Assembly: GCA_033557685.1 (NCBI GenBank)
Contig: JAWQRN010000031.1
Location: forward strand, 1-48,500
DNA length: 48,500 nt
From: Sperchopsis tessellata
Lineage: Eukaryota > Arthropoda > Insecta > Coleoptera > Hydrophilidae
Direction: 5' to 3'
Position 1 is the first letter of the stretch. Each line of letters opens with the position of its first letter. Below are positions 33,520 through 44,627 of this stretch, piece by piece. A program made the position numbers and the translations under genes. Under the pieces are notes generated by a model. The model was not told the DNA's origin. It saw only the letters and a list, made by a program, of their open reading frames with translations, and did no database searches.

Positions 33520-34164
33520 TCACATTGGCGTATAATCTAGCTGTACATATAACTGCCGAACTCCAGCAGCAGCAAAAATCATCTGCGTATGTTGCACAAC
33601 ATATTTTGGGTCTACATTTTTTGACACTTCTAGTTTAAGAGCACCTACATACACATCACTGCACAACGTCCAGAAGTGAGGTTCTTGTACAGAGTAAACT
33701 CCGGCTAGGGACACAACCTTTTGGTAGCACTGCGGTAGCACATTGTCTAATGCATATGGCTGCCTTTGCATAAGAATTACTGCGGAGTCTTTGATAAGAG
33801 CTAAAACACTTAAAGCTATTAAAATTGCAATAAACATTGAACATATTGGATCCGCTATCATCCAACCAAACATTTGCATGAGTACAGCAGAAATAATTAC
33901 TCCCACACTGCCTAATGTATCAGCTAAAATGTGCAAAAAAACACCTTTCATTATAGCTGAATTATTTCCAAGCATCTCAATGTCACTGTAGTCATTATGA
34001 CTGTGCCCATGGGAGTTATGAGAATGGCCATGAGAATTATGCGAATGTCCATGTCCATGACCACCGCCTCCTCCATGCGAATGCCCATGCTGGAATGCGT
34101 AGATACCAATGAGGTTCACTAAGAACCCCAGAACAGATACCACAAAAAGTCTTTCATGTTTAAC
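33520..34164 (-). CDS. SLC30A7: ZnT7-like zinc transporter, exon 3 (C-terminal)
   Basis: Codons 136-349 and the stop. The acceptor TTATTTTAG (CTAAAA at 34165-34170) opens the exon with VKHERLFVVSVLGFLVNLIG, joining in frame to ...IEPPE of exon 2. The exon encodes transmembrane segment 4, a cytosolic His-rich loop (residues ~161-191: HGHSHGGGGGHGHGHSH followed by two NSHGHSH repeats), and TM5 with the second metal-binding pair H213/D217 (FLHILADTLGSVGV). TM6 (MIADPICSMFIAILIALSVL) and a cytosolic C-terminal domain with LPQCYQKV, GVYSVQEPHFWTLCSDVYVG and GVRQLYVQLDY follow. All are hallmarks of SLC30A7. In known ZnT7 the protein moves Zn2+ into the Golgi/early secretory pathway. The His loop is shorter than in vertebrate ZnT7, and the whole protein is 349 aa against about 376. 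Confidence 0.97.
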   Translation of the reverse strand, partial: VKHERLFVVSVLGFLVNLIGIYAFQHGHSHGGGGGHGHGHSHNSHGHSHNSHGHSHNDYSDIEMLGNNSAIMKGVFLHILADTLGSVGVIISAVLMQMFGWMIADPICSMFIAILIALSVLALIKDSAVILMQRQPYALDNVLPQCYQKVVSLAGVYSVQEPHFWTLCSDVYVGALKLEVSKNVDPKYVVQHTQMIFAAAGVRQLYVQLDYTPM

Positions 34165-34284
34165 CTAAAATAAAAATAAGATAAGATTTTTGTTGAAGAT
34201 GAAATTAAAAATAGCATTTAACAAATTGAGTCTTAAGATGACCCCACAAAAAGAGCATAACAAAATTGGGAGATGAATCCGGGA

Positions 34285-34540
34285 GGAAACCAAGTATAAG
34301 CTTTGCAAAGTGCAGAAGTCTTATCTACTGTTGCAAGGAACTTTTCCACGGTGGGTGATGTTTCTTCAACAAATTAACTCAATACACGTAAGAACTGGAG
34401 TGGGGGGATACGAACTAAAAGGGTGCAGTACCATTTGCATGACTAATATCAAAGTGTAGGAGGACAACAACGAGGCACAAGGCTTCCCCAAACAATTGGA
34501 AGTGGAAAACCATCAACTCTATTAATATTGTTGGATCAGT
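34285..34540 (-). mobile_element. Penelope-like 3' end, - strand, decayed
   Basis: Blocks match the copy at 12460-12745 in order: GTTGCAAGGAACTTTTCCAC, AACTGGAGTGGGGGAT, CAGTACCATTTG, AATTGGAAGTGGAAAACCAT and TATTAATATTGTTGG (the antisense of the NNIN endonuclease motif). It has many substitutions and small deletions. It lies within ZnT7 intron 2. Confidence 0.7.
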
Positions 34541-34544
34541 GTGT

Positions 34545-34670
34545 TGAGCTTATTCATTAAAGTAACATCTTTCACCTTGAAAAAATCCCTTACAACAGTG
34601 GACAAAACTTCCGCACTTTTCAGAGCCCATACATGACGTATACCTGGAAACACCTTACCTAAAGATAAAA
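34545..34670 (+). mobile_element. Penelope-like 3' tail, + strand, abutting an opposed copy
   Basis: It matches 18560-18670: TTATTCATTAAAGTAACATC, CACCTTGAAAA, then the hammerhead-like CTTACAACAGTGGACAAAAC, then CGCACTTTTCAGAGCCC. The endonuclease motif upstream is missing. It joins the - strand copy directly, making an inverted pair. Confidence 0.7.
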
Positions 34671-34699
34671 ACCATGGACTTCTAATACATGTAAAACAT

Positions 34700-35785
34700 A
34701 ACAAAATACTTAAATAGAATCTGACACCTGACCAATTTGGGTTTAGGAAGGGTCGTTCCACGTCAGGCCCCGTTTTTCAGACGATCAATGTTGTCCTTGA
34801 TTCTCTGAAGAGGAGTGGTGTGTTGGCTGCTACGTTTGTAGATCTCAATAAGGCTTCTGACTGTGTGTCACTTAACAGCTTGCTGGCAAAAATGGAACAC
34901 TACAGTGTGCGTGAATTGGCTTCAAAACTGTTCATGAGTTACTTGTGTTCTAGGACCCAGCTTGTGGGGTTTGGCTCGGATGTGTGTGTACCATCGGATA
35001 TTGTCAGGGGTGTGTGCTTGATCCATTGCTCTTCTTGATATATATCAATATCTGCCTGATTGCATTCCAGCAGAAACTGTATTGTTTCCTGACACTACAT
35101 TAATACATAGTACTCCGCACATACAAACATCTCAACTTTTACAATCAGCTAGTTTAGAAGTAGCAAATACATGGTTCATTTGCAATGACCTAAAACCCAA
35201 TTCTGACAAGACGGCACTTGTTGAGTTTGGTAACAAAGTGGAAATATCATGTGGCTCCACAAAGTTTCTTGGTAAAACCATTGATTCCAGGCTGACTTGG
35301 ACCGATCATATGATACAGTTGGAAATTAAGTTATTGAGGGCCCTTGCTGTTCGAAGGGTGGCTGATATTACTGTCGGCGATTTGGCTAGGATTGCATACC
35401 ATGCCCTTTTTCACAGTGTGATGATGTACAGTATATCTGCTTGGGGGTCAACTATTAGTAGAAATATTAATAGAATTTTCTTGATTCAGAAACGAGGCAT
35501 TAGATCATTTAATACACTTAGATCTTGTGAGAGTTGCAGGGTATCTTCCCTTCAGTTAGGAATCATGATGCTGCCCTCCGCAGTTATCTATCATACTCTG
35601 ATTGGTGTCAGGGAAAACTTGCATTTGCATCGAAATTATATGATTGGCATCAGAAATTTCAACAAGCTGCCTACTCACTCATATACAGCAATTGAATCTA
35701 AGTGCATTTAAAAAAATCATTAAAAGGAATGTAATACTGAACTGTTACTACGACACAGATAGTTTTAAAAGTTAGATACCTTCCC
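34700..35785 (+). pseudogene. Jockey-type LINE ORF2 reverse transcriptase, 5'-truncated pseudogene
   Basis: The + strand begins FGFRKGRST (RT motif 2), then LAATFVDLNKASDCVSLNSL (compare AFxDLxKAFDCVxHxxL, with F replaced by S), MEHYSVREL, a YLCSRTQLV block and IVRGVC. About 75 bp are scrambled where GVPQGSVLGP...FADD should be, so the catalytic YADD box is lost. From 35082 a 209-codon ORF continues with WFICNDLKPNSDKTALVEFG, KFLGKTIDSRLTWTDHMIQL, IAYHALFHSVMMYSISAWGS, FLIQKRGIRSF and FNKLPTHSYTAI, which are Jockey-clade thumb and C-terminal landmarks. It ends near 35785 with a weak CYYDTDSF tail. It is inserted sense-opposite to ZnT7 in its intron 2. Confidence 0.85.
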
Positions 35786-36165
35786 TGAATGTATGTGCTT
35801 GCCGCGGTCGCTTCTCTTGCATATCGTTGTGCTCACTTAAAATCGCCTTCATTATCCTATTTTTAATATCCCACATGTGCCTTTGTTTTTTGTGTTTGTA
35901 TGTCTATAGATTATAGATTTTATTATTTGTTATTATATCTCCTTTTTTTTGTATTTTTTGTTCTGTGTCTTTTTTTGTGTAGTGTACCATTTAACGATAC
36001 TTTGGGTACATGTTTTATTGTAATGAAAATTCTGTACTTTATTGAAAGTGCACTTATGATAATTTTTGTTGTTTAATTAATATTGTAATAATTGTCTACT
36101 TTTTTTAAAAGCTATTTATTTACAAACCAAAATCAATACATGGTACTGGTATCTGGTTCTACATA
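35786..36165. other. Intron spacer, nothing recognised
   Basis: T-rich sequence between the LINE end and the Tc1 fragment. Confidence 0.45.
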
Positions 36166-36169
36166 TTAA

Positions 36170-36580
36170 TTCAAACACATAAATTTTCCTCCGCACATTT
36201 CTGAACGAACTTTGATCGGTACCCCTGCACCAGAAAGTGTGTCTCATCAGAGAACAAGATATTTCTCCAGTGTTCTTCTGTCCAATAAGCATATTTTTTG
36301 GCCCAAGTCAGCCTATTTTTCATCATAGCCTCCGTCAGAAGACCTCAAGTCTTACTGCATTTCTTCCTCCCTCTAAAAGGCGTCTACGAATTGTAGAGTT
36401 GTGAATTTTTACTGATCCAGTTTTCCATTTTTGTTTGATTATCTTGTTTACAGCTACCAAGCTCACGAAACACTCACTAGCCATGTCTCTTTGCGTCATG
36501 GATGTATGCTCACTAAGTGTAAATATTTTTTCACTTTTCGTTGGCGTAATATCCATGATGCCATAAAACACGAAAAACCA
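36170..36580 (-). pseudogene. Tc1-like transposase pseudogene
   Basis: From 36560 down, the - strand reads ITPTKSEKIFTLSEHTSMTQ RDMASECFVSLVAVNKII, a Tc1-type N-terminal helix-turn-helix (compare MSQRDIAxxxGVSxxTVxRII). It then jumps to STIRRRLLEGG and, after a frameshift, WAKKYAYWTEEHWRNILFSD ETHFLVQG, where SDE contains the first catalytic aspartate of the DDE triad. Roughly 40-50 residues of the second DNA-binding subdomain are deleted between the two parts. The C-terminal half with the other catalytic residues is absent. No matching terminal inverted repeats were found on either side. Confidence 0.8.
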
Positions 36581-36925
36581 ACCAAAATGTATTACTTTTT
36601 TTCACAAATCCACAAGAGCACGTGTAACTCAGTGAAAGTAACCGGCAAAAAGGCTGACATTGACAATAACTTATTGCAGAATGGCAGGTTATGTGATCTG
36701 TATAGAAACACCTGTCAAAATTGTCACAGCAGTGCTGCCATTTTAAAAAAATAAAGAAATGCTCAATGTTCACATTAATTCGCACAATACTGAATATACA
36801 TTATGATAGAGAGATGGCTACTTTACAATTCCATGCTTTATAAACGAAGATGCACTACTCATGCTCGTGAGAAAATCTGAACCTTATGAATTTCATATGC
36901 AGAGTAAAAATCGATTGCACATTTG
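36581..36925. other. Intron spacer, possibly the 5' flank of the Tc1 copy
   Basis: Chance ORFs occur on both strands. There is no repeat end that pairs with the other side of the Tc1 fragment. Confidence 0.35.
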
Positions 36926-36929
36926 CAGC

Positions 36930-37330
36930 TATGTCATAAAAAAGCAGACTGTATGATAGGAAAGAGACAATCTTAAGGCCACAGATGCAAAAAGAAAGTT
37001 AATTATCCAAATAAACCCTGAGGAATTGAGCAAAAACAACCTGCTTTGTAGAGCTGATTTTATCAAGAGAAGACTCAGGCCTAGTGTTTTGTTGACTGAA
37101 ATGAACTTCAAGAATTGGGACTTATATTCATTATACTATGATACTCATGGCAATAGTTTATAAGTTCAACAGTCAGTTTGATACACTTAAGCAGAGTATC
37201 CATTGGTGTTTTCCTTTTACTAGAAAATTGCTATCATCCACATAAACAACTGCAGCATCAGAGAAGGGACAAGTTCCAGACAAACAAGAATGGCTCAAGT
37301 AATGTACACTAGGGTACACTCATGTTAAAT
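36930..37330 (-). pseudogene. Possible LINE reverse transcriptase core fragment
   Basis: On the - strand, SVP.CTLLEPFLFVWNLSLL near 37300 recalls GVPQGSVLGPxLFLxYINDL, and in the next frame VVYVDDSNFLVKGK near 37220 recalls the YADD active-site box with its following SxxLxxGK. This is suggestive order and spacing, but frameshifted, short and without a clear continuation. Confidence 0.3.
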
Positions 37331-39249
37331 ATCTGCTTTGACATTCAATAACTGGTAATAAAATTAGTATTGTAACAGGTTTTTTTAAATTTCCTTCTCT
37401 ATTCCTCTCTGGCATGCAGAAGACGCCATATCTGCCCGCAGGAGTTTCGTTTGCAAACACCGCAAAATTTTCGGCTACTTCATTATCGATCACATTCTTA
37501 AATTATACATTTTTAGTATATTTGTAAAGTTTAATGCATATTTATATGCCTTTCATTCTTCTAGTAAATATCTCTTTGCAAATGTATTCTTGCATACCGG
37601 CAAGAACACAACCACATAGTATCTACTATTACAGTAGTTTGTAACTTTACAACTCCAGTGAGAACTGGTGGTTACGTGGGGTTCCATTCGATCAGTACTT
37701 GGATAAATGACCTTGCCACTTTCAGATACTCGTAGCCCCCGATATAATGGACATTGATTATGAGTGAGGAGAAGTTTAGCCCAAAACAGAAGGACCTACC
37801 CTTTGCCATGATGAATAGATTAGACCTTTTAATAAAATCTCTGAGGTTTTACCTCTTTTACAATTCTAGTATTGTTGCCTTAATCCTACTTTTAACGAAG
37901 ACTTAGTCTACAATCACTTGCAGATTTCTTAGCCACTTGCATTCCTTCCTTCAAAATTTACAGTTAAACATCACTGGAGATTCCATCTCTTTATTGTTGA
38001 ATCCGTTATCAAATTAACAAACTACAAAGTTAATTCTAGCAGAGTAAGAGTAAACAAGATTACTTTGGGTATTTTCTTGCTTTAGTCACCTAAAATGGAG
38101 ACCATCAGTGGCAAGTCGTTACACTGTTCATTTTCTTTTTCAGCCTGTATCAATCCTCTGCTGCACATAAGCGCCTCCTAATTCTCTCCCATTATATTTT
38201 ATGCCTTATGGAATCACTTCTTTCTCGTAGCCTCCTTTACGTCATACAACCAACTCTTTGAGGGTATACCAACACTTTATTTAGAACCTCTTGAACCCAA
38301 ATGCACTACCCTGTTTATACATATTTCCTGGTTCTGTCTGGCAAAGTACCTTACCTAGGCCCACTTGAATTTCGTATTGTGACTTATTATATTGCCAACA
38401 TTGATTATTTTATGGATCTGTGTTTGAAATTTTTAATCTGTTTAAAAATTACCCATTTCAGATTGGTCTATCTCAAGGATGTGCTCCAAATCAATAATTA
38501 GAACCATTGGCAAGTTGTGTCTCAGGATTGGTCGGTTTGTATAGAATTCCTCGATTTCTCTCAGTATTTCTGTGGCAAATGTCACCGTTATTCCAGTTTT
38601 GTTAGGCTCTGATATGAGGTTTCGTTTTGTTTTAGAACGTCGTTAATGGGAAACTTCTGTCTGCAAACTATTTCCTTCCCTCAGATCTTAGATTAAAGTG
38701 CAGTATTGCCCTTACTACCCATTTATCACTCTCGGTGTTAAAGTTATTTAAAACTGAAACATTAGTGACTAGATTTATTGTTGGAAATTTCATTTTATTT
38801 TAAATTTTTACATCGGGTTTAACCAAGTCTATCTTCTCTATACCGGCTTTCGGAAAAAGGTGTTCCTAGAATATAGATCCTTGCACATTCTTAGGTTACT
38901 TTCGCTAGTCTAAGAACATTGATGAATAATTTATATTTTGACTTCTCTATATTCGTCTCAAAAGTCAAATGCATGATCAGCAGTATCCTCCTTCCTTTTG
39001 ATAACCAAGTATTTATCACAGTAATTCTATAATTTATTTTCTAAAACACTAATTATAAAAGTAACACAGATGTGTATTTCACTTTGGAAACATCTCGGTG
39101 TTGCTCAATATTCATCATGAAAGTATTTGTTCTTGATTATTTTATAGCCACGTCAGTTTTCTGACAGATTTTGTTTGTTCAAATGTATCGATCTTATAGT
39201 AAAATGAAATTAGAACTCAAATATAATAATTAAATTATAAAATACTCAC
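37331..39249. other. ZnT7 intron 2, unassigned GC-richer decay
   Basis: 37400-38850 is richer in GC than typical introns here and is probably old transposon sequence. On the - strand fragments such as EEFYTNRPILRHNLPM (~38540) and WLYDVKEATRKK (~38250) weakly suggest LINE protein parts, not enough to assign. 38850-39249 is plain AT-rich intron. Confidence 0.35.
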
Positions 39250-39467
39250 TTCTGGCGGTTCTATAAGTCTCTCTACTGCTTCTGACATTATGAAAAAAGC
39301 TATAAAAAGCAAGAAAAGACCATTCATAAAACCAGCTATAACTTCTGCTCTTACGTAACCAAACGAAAACTTGTCATTCGCCTTCCATTTTGTTATCACA
39401 GATGCTGCTAGGCCTGCTAGTAGTCCAGTACAATCAAAGAACATATGGAAAGAATCCGATATTAAAC
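39250..39467 (-). CDS. SLC30A7: ZnT7-like zinc transporter, exon 2
   Basis: Codons 63 (shared) to 135. The acceptor AATTTTTAG is complementary to 39468-39476, and the donor is GAA|GTGAGT (39249-39244). The exon begins by completing Gly63 and encodes GLISDSFHMFFD, with the first intramembrane zinc-binding pair H70/D74 at the same residue numbers as in human ZnT7. LLAGLAASVITKW (TM2 end), KANDKFSFGYVRAEVIAGF (cytosolic loop into TM3) and NGLFLLFIAFFIMSEAVERL with IEPPE follow. The H/D pairs of this exon and exon 3 together form the transport site of the cation diffusion facilitator fold. Phase and splice sites agree with both neighbours and the sequence is free of lesions. The intron to exon 3 is 5085 bp. 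Confidence 0.97.
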
Positions 39468-40190
39468 CTAAAAATTTATAATACACAATGAAAGAGAGAT
39501 TAATAACAACAATATATAAATACTTAACAGTATATAAACACTTTCATTATTTAATTGACAATATGTTTTCCCACATACTTTTTTCAGGAATGCTTTAAGG
39601 AAGAAAAATATATTCACCACTTTATTATTGTATATAATAACTGTATGTAATAACTGTAAATAATTGCCAAAGGAAAATCAGTGAAAAAAAAAAGGCCAGG
39701 TGTGTAAAATAAGATAATGAGACATACTTGCATCGAAATACTGCCTTAAATTATATACATCAACCATGAAAATTACAGTAACAATTTTAGTCCTACAAAA
39801 ATAGTAGAAGTATTATTTTAACCAGATTGGTTAATGTGATCAAAATTACATTAGATACATTTTTATGAGGTGAATTTTTCAGTCTAATCTTTAGTCCCTT
39901 TATTATTATTACTTGGTATAAACTTAATATTCATCGTATTTGATACTTTTAATATACAAATAACATCATCCAAAAAAAAATTGGCATGCAGTATCAAAGG
40001 TGCAACCTAGGTAATGTGAGGTAAAATATATTGAAGTGAAAACGTAAATGTTGCACAAATTGTTGGAGTAATATCCTACATAGATCAGTCAGGTAAAAAA
40101 ATATTAAATATGGAGAGGAAATCCCAATTTATAAACCTTTTCCCATATCTACCTTGTCCAGTGATCCGCTATTTTCTACACTTTTCTAAG
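39468..40190. other. ZnT7 intron 1, nothing recognised
   Basis: AT-rich intron sequence. Confidence 0.5.
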
Positions 40191-40239
40191 CAAGTCCGCA
40201 ATTATAATTCCAATGCTACAGTCTGGCCACTTAGTCAAG

Positions 40240-40530
40240 ACAACCATCAGTGCAGAGACAGCACAATGCTAGTCAAGCTAGATGGAGATACTATGAAAAC
40301 ATTTCAAGAAGGTACTATGGATACACTTATCGAAGCAAGATTTTCAAATACTGTTAATCGCCCAGCCAAAGAGTTTGCAGTCTAAAATCCTTGATTTTTA
40401 CGTTTGACTACACAAGGACTGATTTTTACACTACGGGAGCTCAAGACAAACTAGGTTCAATACCACTACTAATAAAAAAAAATACCCCTCTGCAAAACCC
40501 AATGCCACCAGATAGTAGTGAGACTGTAGT
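40240..40530 (+). repeat. Dispersed repeat, partner of 13480-13745
   Basis: It shares ACATTTCAAGAAGGTACTAT, TACACTTATCG, TCTAAAATCC, ACAAGGACTGATTTTTACAC and AGACAAACTA with the other copy in the same order. The start may lie further upstream (40110), where an ORF of 91 codons begins; the ORF is not conserved in the other copy. Confidence 0.55.
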
Positions 40531-41405
40531 ACTTTTTTTCTTGGTTATTTTATAGCCACATAATTTTACAAAACAAATATGTTTTTCTATATTTGCATCA
40601 AAATAGTTTTACTTTTTGTGCATGAGTGGGGATACTTTCAAATAATGGAAGGTGTACGTCAAACTTGTGTAGGTTGTAGAGGGGATAGAGAAGTGTGGAA
40701 AAGAGATGGTGAATACTGTACGTTCAATTAGTTTTGATAAATATTAATCTACGAAAAGTACATAAAGAAGACTGTCCATCAGTAATTGAGTTTGGTGCTA
40801 GCAACAGAAAACCAGAATGCACTCAAATACATACTTAACACATTAGCTACCTCCATAAAAGCCAAAAATTATTCCGCAAGGGCCTAAACAAAATATAAAA
40901 CTACTACAAAATTGATAATAGATGACAGCAACAAACATGATAGTGTAGTATAAACTACAAATTTTAAATTTTTACGCCAAACTCAAAAACAACATTTTAA
41001 TTGAATACGTTCTAAGTAATACATGTATTCCTCACGACACAGTGCTCAAAGATGTTTATTTTATAACAGTTTCTTAAATTAGTACATACTGGTGATAAAT
41101 TTATCCATAATAGCATTTGGTTAACAACTGCCTCAGGTTTTATTTTGTGTATTATACTACATTAAACTACTATATACCAAAACTCACGGGGTATATTGTT
41201 GTATGTTACATGTTACTGATGCAGGTCTATTATTTATTGTCAAGTTGTCAGCCAACCAAATAGTTTGTTGGTGTATGAGGTAAAATACATAAATACAAAT
41301 TTTCTTATGTTTTGGCCAATAATTGGAGTCTAGGTTGTAAATGACAGATAAGAATACTTTGATGTCCTATAAAAATATATATTGTATATATAATTTAAAT
41401 ATCAG
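40531..41405. other. ZnT7 intron 1, nothing recognised
   Basis: AT-rich intron sequence with no coding or repeat signal. Confidence 0.45.
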
Positions 41406-41409
41406 TATT

Positions 41410-41714
41410 GTTTGTTTGTTTATTTAACGTCGAAATATTTCCGCTGCTATCCCCAATCAGCGGCGACAGGGATTAGGCTCCCGCAACTGGGAATTTTGCC
41501 GCATCCAGTGTTCCATCTGGAATTGGGTTCTTTCATGTGCGCATGGTCTTCATTTACTTACAATACACGGGACCCACAGTTTTACGTCTCTCCCGGAAGA
41601 CGAGTACCATAAAGACTTTTCCCTAATCACAAAAAGCCGACTGCCTCTGAGTCTCGAACCCAAGACCCCACGCTTAGTACCCTAGTACTTAGCCACTGAG
41701 CTAACAAGACGGTT
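41410..41714 (-). mobile_element. SINE with tRNA-like head, full copy, - orientation
   Basis: Read on the - strand: ACCGTCTTG, then the A box TTAGCTCAGTGG near 41705, then the B box GGTTCGAGACT at 41660-41650. The same body as at 11100-11389 follows (GTGATTAGGGAAAAGTC, CTCGTCTTCCGGGAGAGACG, AGAACCCAATTCCAGATGG, GCCTAATCCCTGTCGCC) and the tail is CGTTAAATAAACAAACAAAC. This copy keeps the 5' 15 bp of the A-box region that the other copy has lost. The + strand ORF 41412-41612 is a shadow. Confidence 0.85.
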
Positions 41715-41723
41715 TATTATCAA

Positions 41724-43660
41724 TTTTGCTTTTTTCTTGCAAAACCTTGGAAAGCTATTCCATGGTGCAACAGATAATTATGGCGGACATAGTTGATAAA
41801 GAAATCATCGGTTTGCATTTTATGGGCCGCCATAAAGCTGTTATTAATTTGAAAGAGAGGCTACTGAAAGTAGGATATGAAGAAATGAGTCTGGACCTTC
41901 CTAGGTCTAAGCTAACCAGTATGAACCTCCTACCAATAATGTCAGGACTGAAAACGAAATAGTAGATTGCTGGTTGGTTCTAACTGAATCGTGTATGGAA
42001 AATCCAATGAAAAAGGGAGTTCTAGTAGGAAGAGCCCTAGTTAGGTGCCAAGACATAATTCCAGTTCGTATCTTATACACCAAAGGGTTTCCTATAAATC
42101 TTAATAAAGGAAAAGTATTGGGAACTCTAGAACCAGTCGTCTCATTTGCCCAGCGTGAAGAAGATGCTATGCACATAGATGATAATCCAAGATTATGTAA
42201 CGAAATTAAAAGCTGTATTGCCTAAAATCTAAAGGATATATCACCAACAGAAGAAAAACAAGTGCTAGTACTCCTAAGGCAATTCCAAGACATTTGCACC
42301 GGAGAGGAAGAGAGCCTGGTCTTACCAGTGTGGTACAACATAAAGTTGACACCAGTAGTGCCACCCCAATAAAGCAGTGTCCAAGGCGGTTACTCCTGAT
42401 TAAACGGCAAGAAGCCGAAGATCTCCTGAAGAAGATGCAGCAAAAGGGCGTCATAGATGCTTCCAGTAATCCTTGGGCCTCAGATGTAATTCTGATTTCC
42501 AAGAAAAATGGGTCTACCAGATTTTGCATATATATAGACAACACTTTGGACACCTTGGCAGGGTTACAATGGTTCTCCAGCTTAGACTTAAAGAGTGGTT
42601 ATTGGCATAAAAAGACAGCTTTTACTACAGGATCAGGACTGGGGCAGTTCAGTTCATGCCATTTGGACTATGCAATGCACCAGCAACTTTTTAAAGACTT
42701 ATGGATTTGGTTCTCAAGCGTTTATCTTGAAAAATCTGTCTGGATTACCTTGACGACATCATCGTAATCGGCAACACATTTGAAGAATTTGGAGGAGGTT
42801 TTTAGAAGATTGAGAAATGCCCATTTGAAACTTAGCCCAAGAAAATGCCACCTATTCAAGAAGAAAGTAAAATATCTTGGACATGTCCAGCGAAAGTGTA
42901 GCGACAGATCCCAATAAAATCTCAAAAAATGAAGAAATGGTCAACCCCGAGAAGTAAGGATGATATATGTAGTTTCCTGGGACTCAGCACTTACTATCGT
43001 AGATTTGTCCCAGGGTTTGCTAATATCGCATAGCCTTTGCACAAGCTGACTGAAAAAGCGAGAAGATTCTAATGAACAGAAGATTGCCAAGAGGCGTTCG
43101 ACAAATTGAAGAGAATGTTAACTAAGCCTACAATCCTTAGTTATCCTCGAATGTAAGGGCATTGGGGCTGAACTCTCGTAAATACAAGGTCAGGAAATAG
43201 TGATCGGTTACTTCAAAAAGACCTTTTCAAAACCTGAAAAGAACTACTGTGTCACAAGACGAGAACCTCTGGCTGTTGCCAAAGCTATAGAGCACTTATA
43301 GTACTTGTATGGAAGGCAATTCCTCCTTAGAACAGATCATGCTGCCCTATAATGGCTTTTTCACATTAAAAATCCAAAAGGTAAAATTGCTAGGTGGCTG
43401 GAAAGATTCCAAACATATCACTTTACCTCAGAAAACCATAGAGGTTATATCCATATTAACACCGATACTCTTTCAAGAAGACCATGCCCATTGGAATGTA
43501 AACATTGCCAACACCTTGAAGAAAGAATAGAGATGCTGACAGTTTCTCGCACAACAGTCGAGGTGGAAGGATGGACAAACAATGAAATAAGAAGAGCACA
43601 TGAAGAAGACCGAGACCTACGATCAATTCTCCACAGTTGCAGAAGTATTGATTAGAGAGT
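41724..43660 (+). pseudogene. Ty3/gypsy pol pseudogene (protease end, RT, RNase H)
   Basis: The + strand, in several frames, follows a gypsy pol. It starts QIIMADIVDKEIIGLHFMG (protease C-terminus and connector), then VLVGRALVRCQDIIPVRILY and a KQVLVLLRQFQDIC linker. RT follows with EAEDLLKKMQQKGVIDASSN PWAS, VILISKKNGSTRFCI, then a ~40-60 bp deletion before DTLAGLQWFSSLDLKSGYW, QFMPFGLCNAPATF and YLDDIIVIG at ~42743 (the YxDD catalytic box). FLGLSTYYRRFVPGFANIA, ILSYPR, YLYGRQFLLRTDHAAL (RNase H end) and WLFHIKNPKGKIARWL with HINTDTLSRRPC close it. Many stops and frameshifts are present. The integrase and both LTRs are missing; it ends at an A-rich stretch near 43665. It is antisense to ZnT7 within intron 1. 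Confidence 0.92.
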
Positions 43661-44237
43661 TCTTCAGTAAAAAAAAAACAGTGAGCTAGTTTTTTTTTTA
43701 AAAAACCAGGTTATTATATGTCGTACTAGTACAGCTAATTACTAGCAGAGCAATGCTGTGTAAGTCTTATTGACAAAAACACGGTGTCCACTCCAATTGG
43801 GTAATTTATAATATACACATTCACATACCACCTTGGAAGCAATACATTATAATCTGTTATAGTATTTATTTCGTGCCAATAAATTATCTGCTTAACATGC
43901 TAAACGAAAAGTTTTTAAAATTTAAAAATTTAGGTATGTTCTAATCAACAAGAGAAAAACATCACGATGATTTTTAAACCGTAAATAAGAAAAACAAGAG
44001 CTCATTTGTGTGACAGCATGTTGTTACCTTTAGTCTTAATATTTGAAAATTCTATCACTCAGGTGTCTTCCATATCTTTCCATATACTCTTGCACTTACA
44101 GTTCAGAATCCTTCTCTTCAACATTTTTGCTGGAATATTTCCTGTTAATAAACACTCTTGATGTGTGGTAACCCCACAGAAACTAGTTACGTTGCACAGA
44201 ACGCAGTGTTCACGTTGCCCAGAACGCAAGTTCAGCT
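43661..44237. other. ZnT7 intron 1, nothing recognised
   Basis: AT-rich, with a poly-A/poly-T stretch at 43670-43705. A chance ORF starts at 44158. Confidence 0.4.
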
Positions 44238-44270
44238 TTATAATGACCTGAATAGTCGAAACCGGTCGAT
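44238..44270 (+). ncRNA. Hammerhead-ribozyme-like core (degenerate)
   Basis: ATAATGACC, loop TGAATA, GTCGAAACCGGTC has the layout of a hammerhead: a degenerate CTGATGA, stem II GAC/GTC, GAAAC and a GGTC-type 3' side. The short loop of stem II is clear; stems I and III are not. Activity is unlikely from this copy alone. Confidence 0.3.
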
Positions 44271-44627
44271 AAATAAATTATACAATTTCCTTTATAATAA
44301 TATTCTTGGAAAGAGATGGAAGATGTCTGAGCGACATAATTATTAAATCTTAAGACTCAATATAACAAAATTCTGCCACACTAAATGTAATGCAATAAAG
44401 TACTTTTATGTACTAATAAATTCATATAGTTTTTAAATAACATTGTAATTCCATTTGCAAACATTACGTATTCTTATGACTATATTTTTAAAAAATTTGA
44501 ATTTGAAAAGCATATACATTTATATAGACCAAATAGTACTTCATACATGTAATATACTGTATTTGCCAATTTTAAAATTGTTTTAATACATTTATCTAAC
44601 TTTAGACATATATGAACTATTACTTAC

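Noticed and set aside
33656..33991. ORFs in other frames within ZnT7 exon 3
   Set aside because: They are shadows of the conserved ZnT7 frame.
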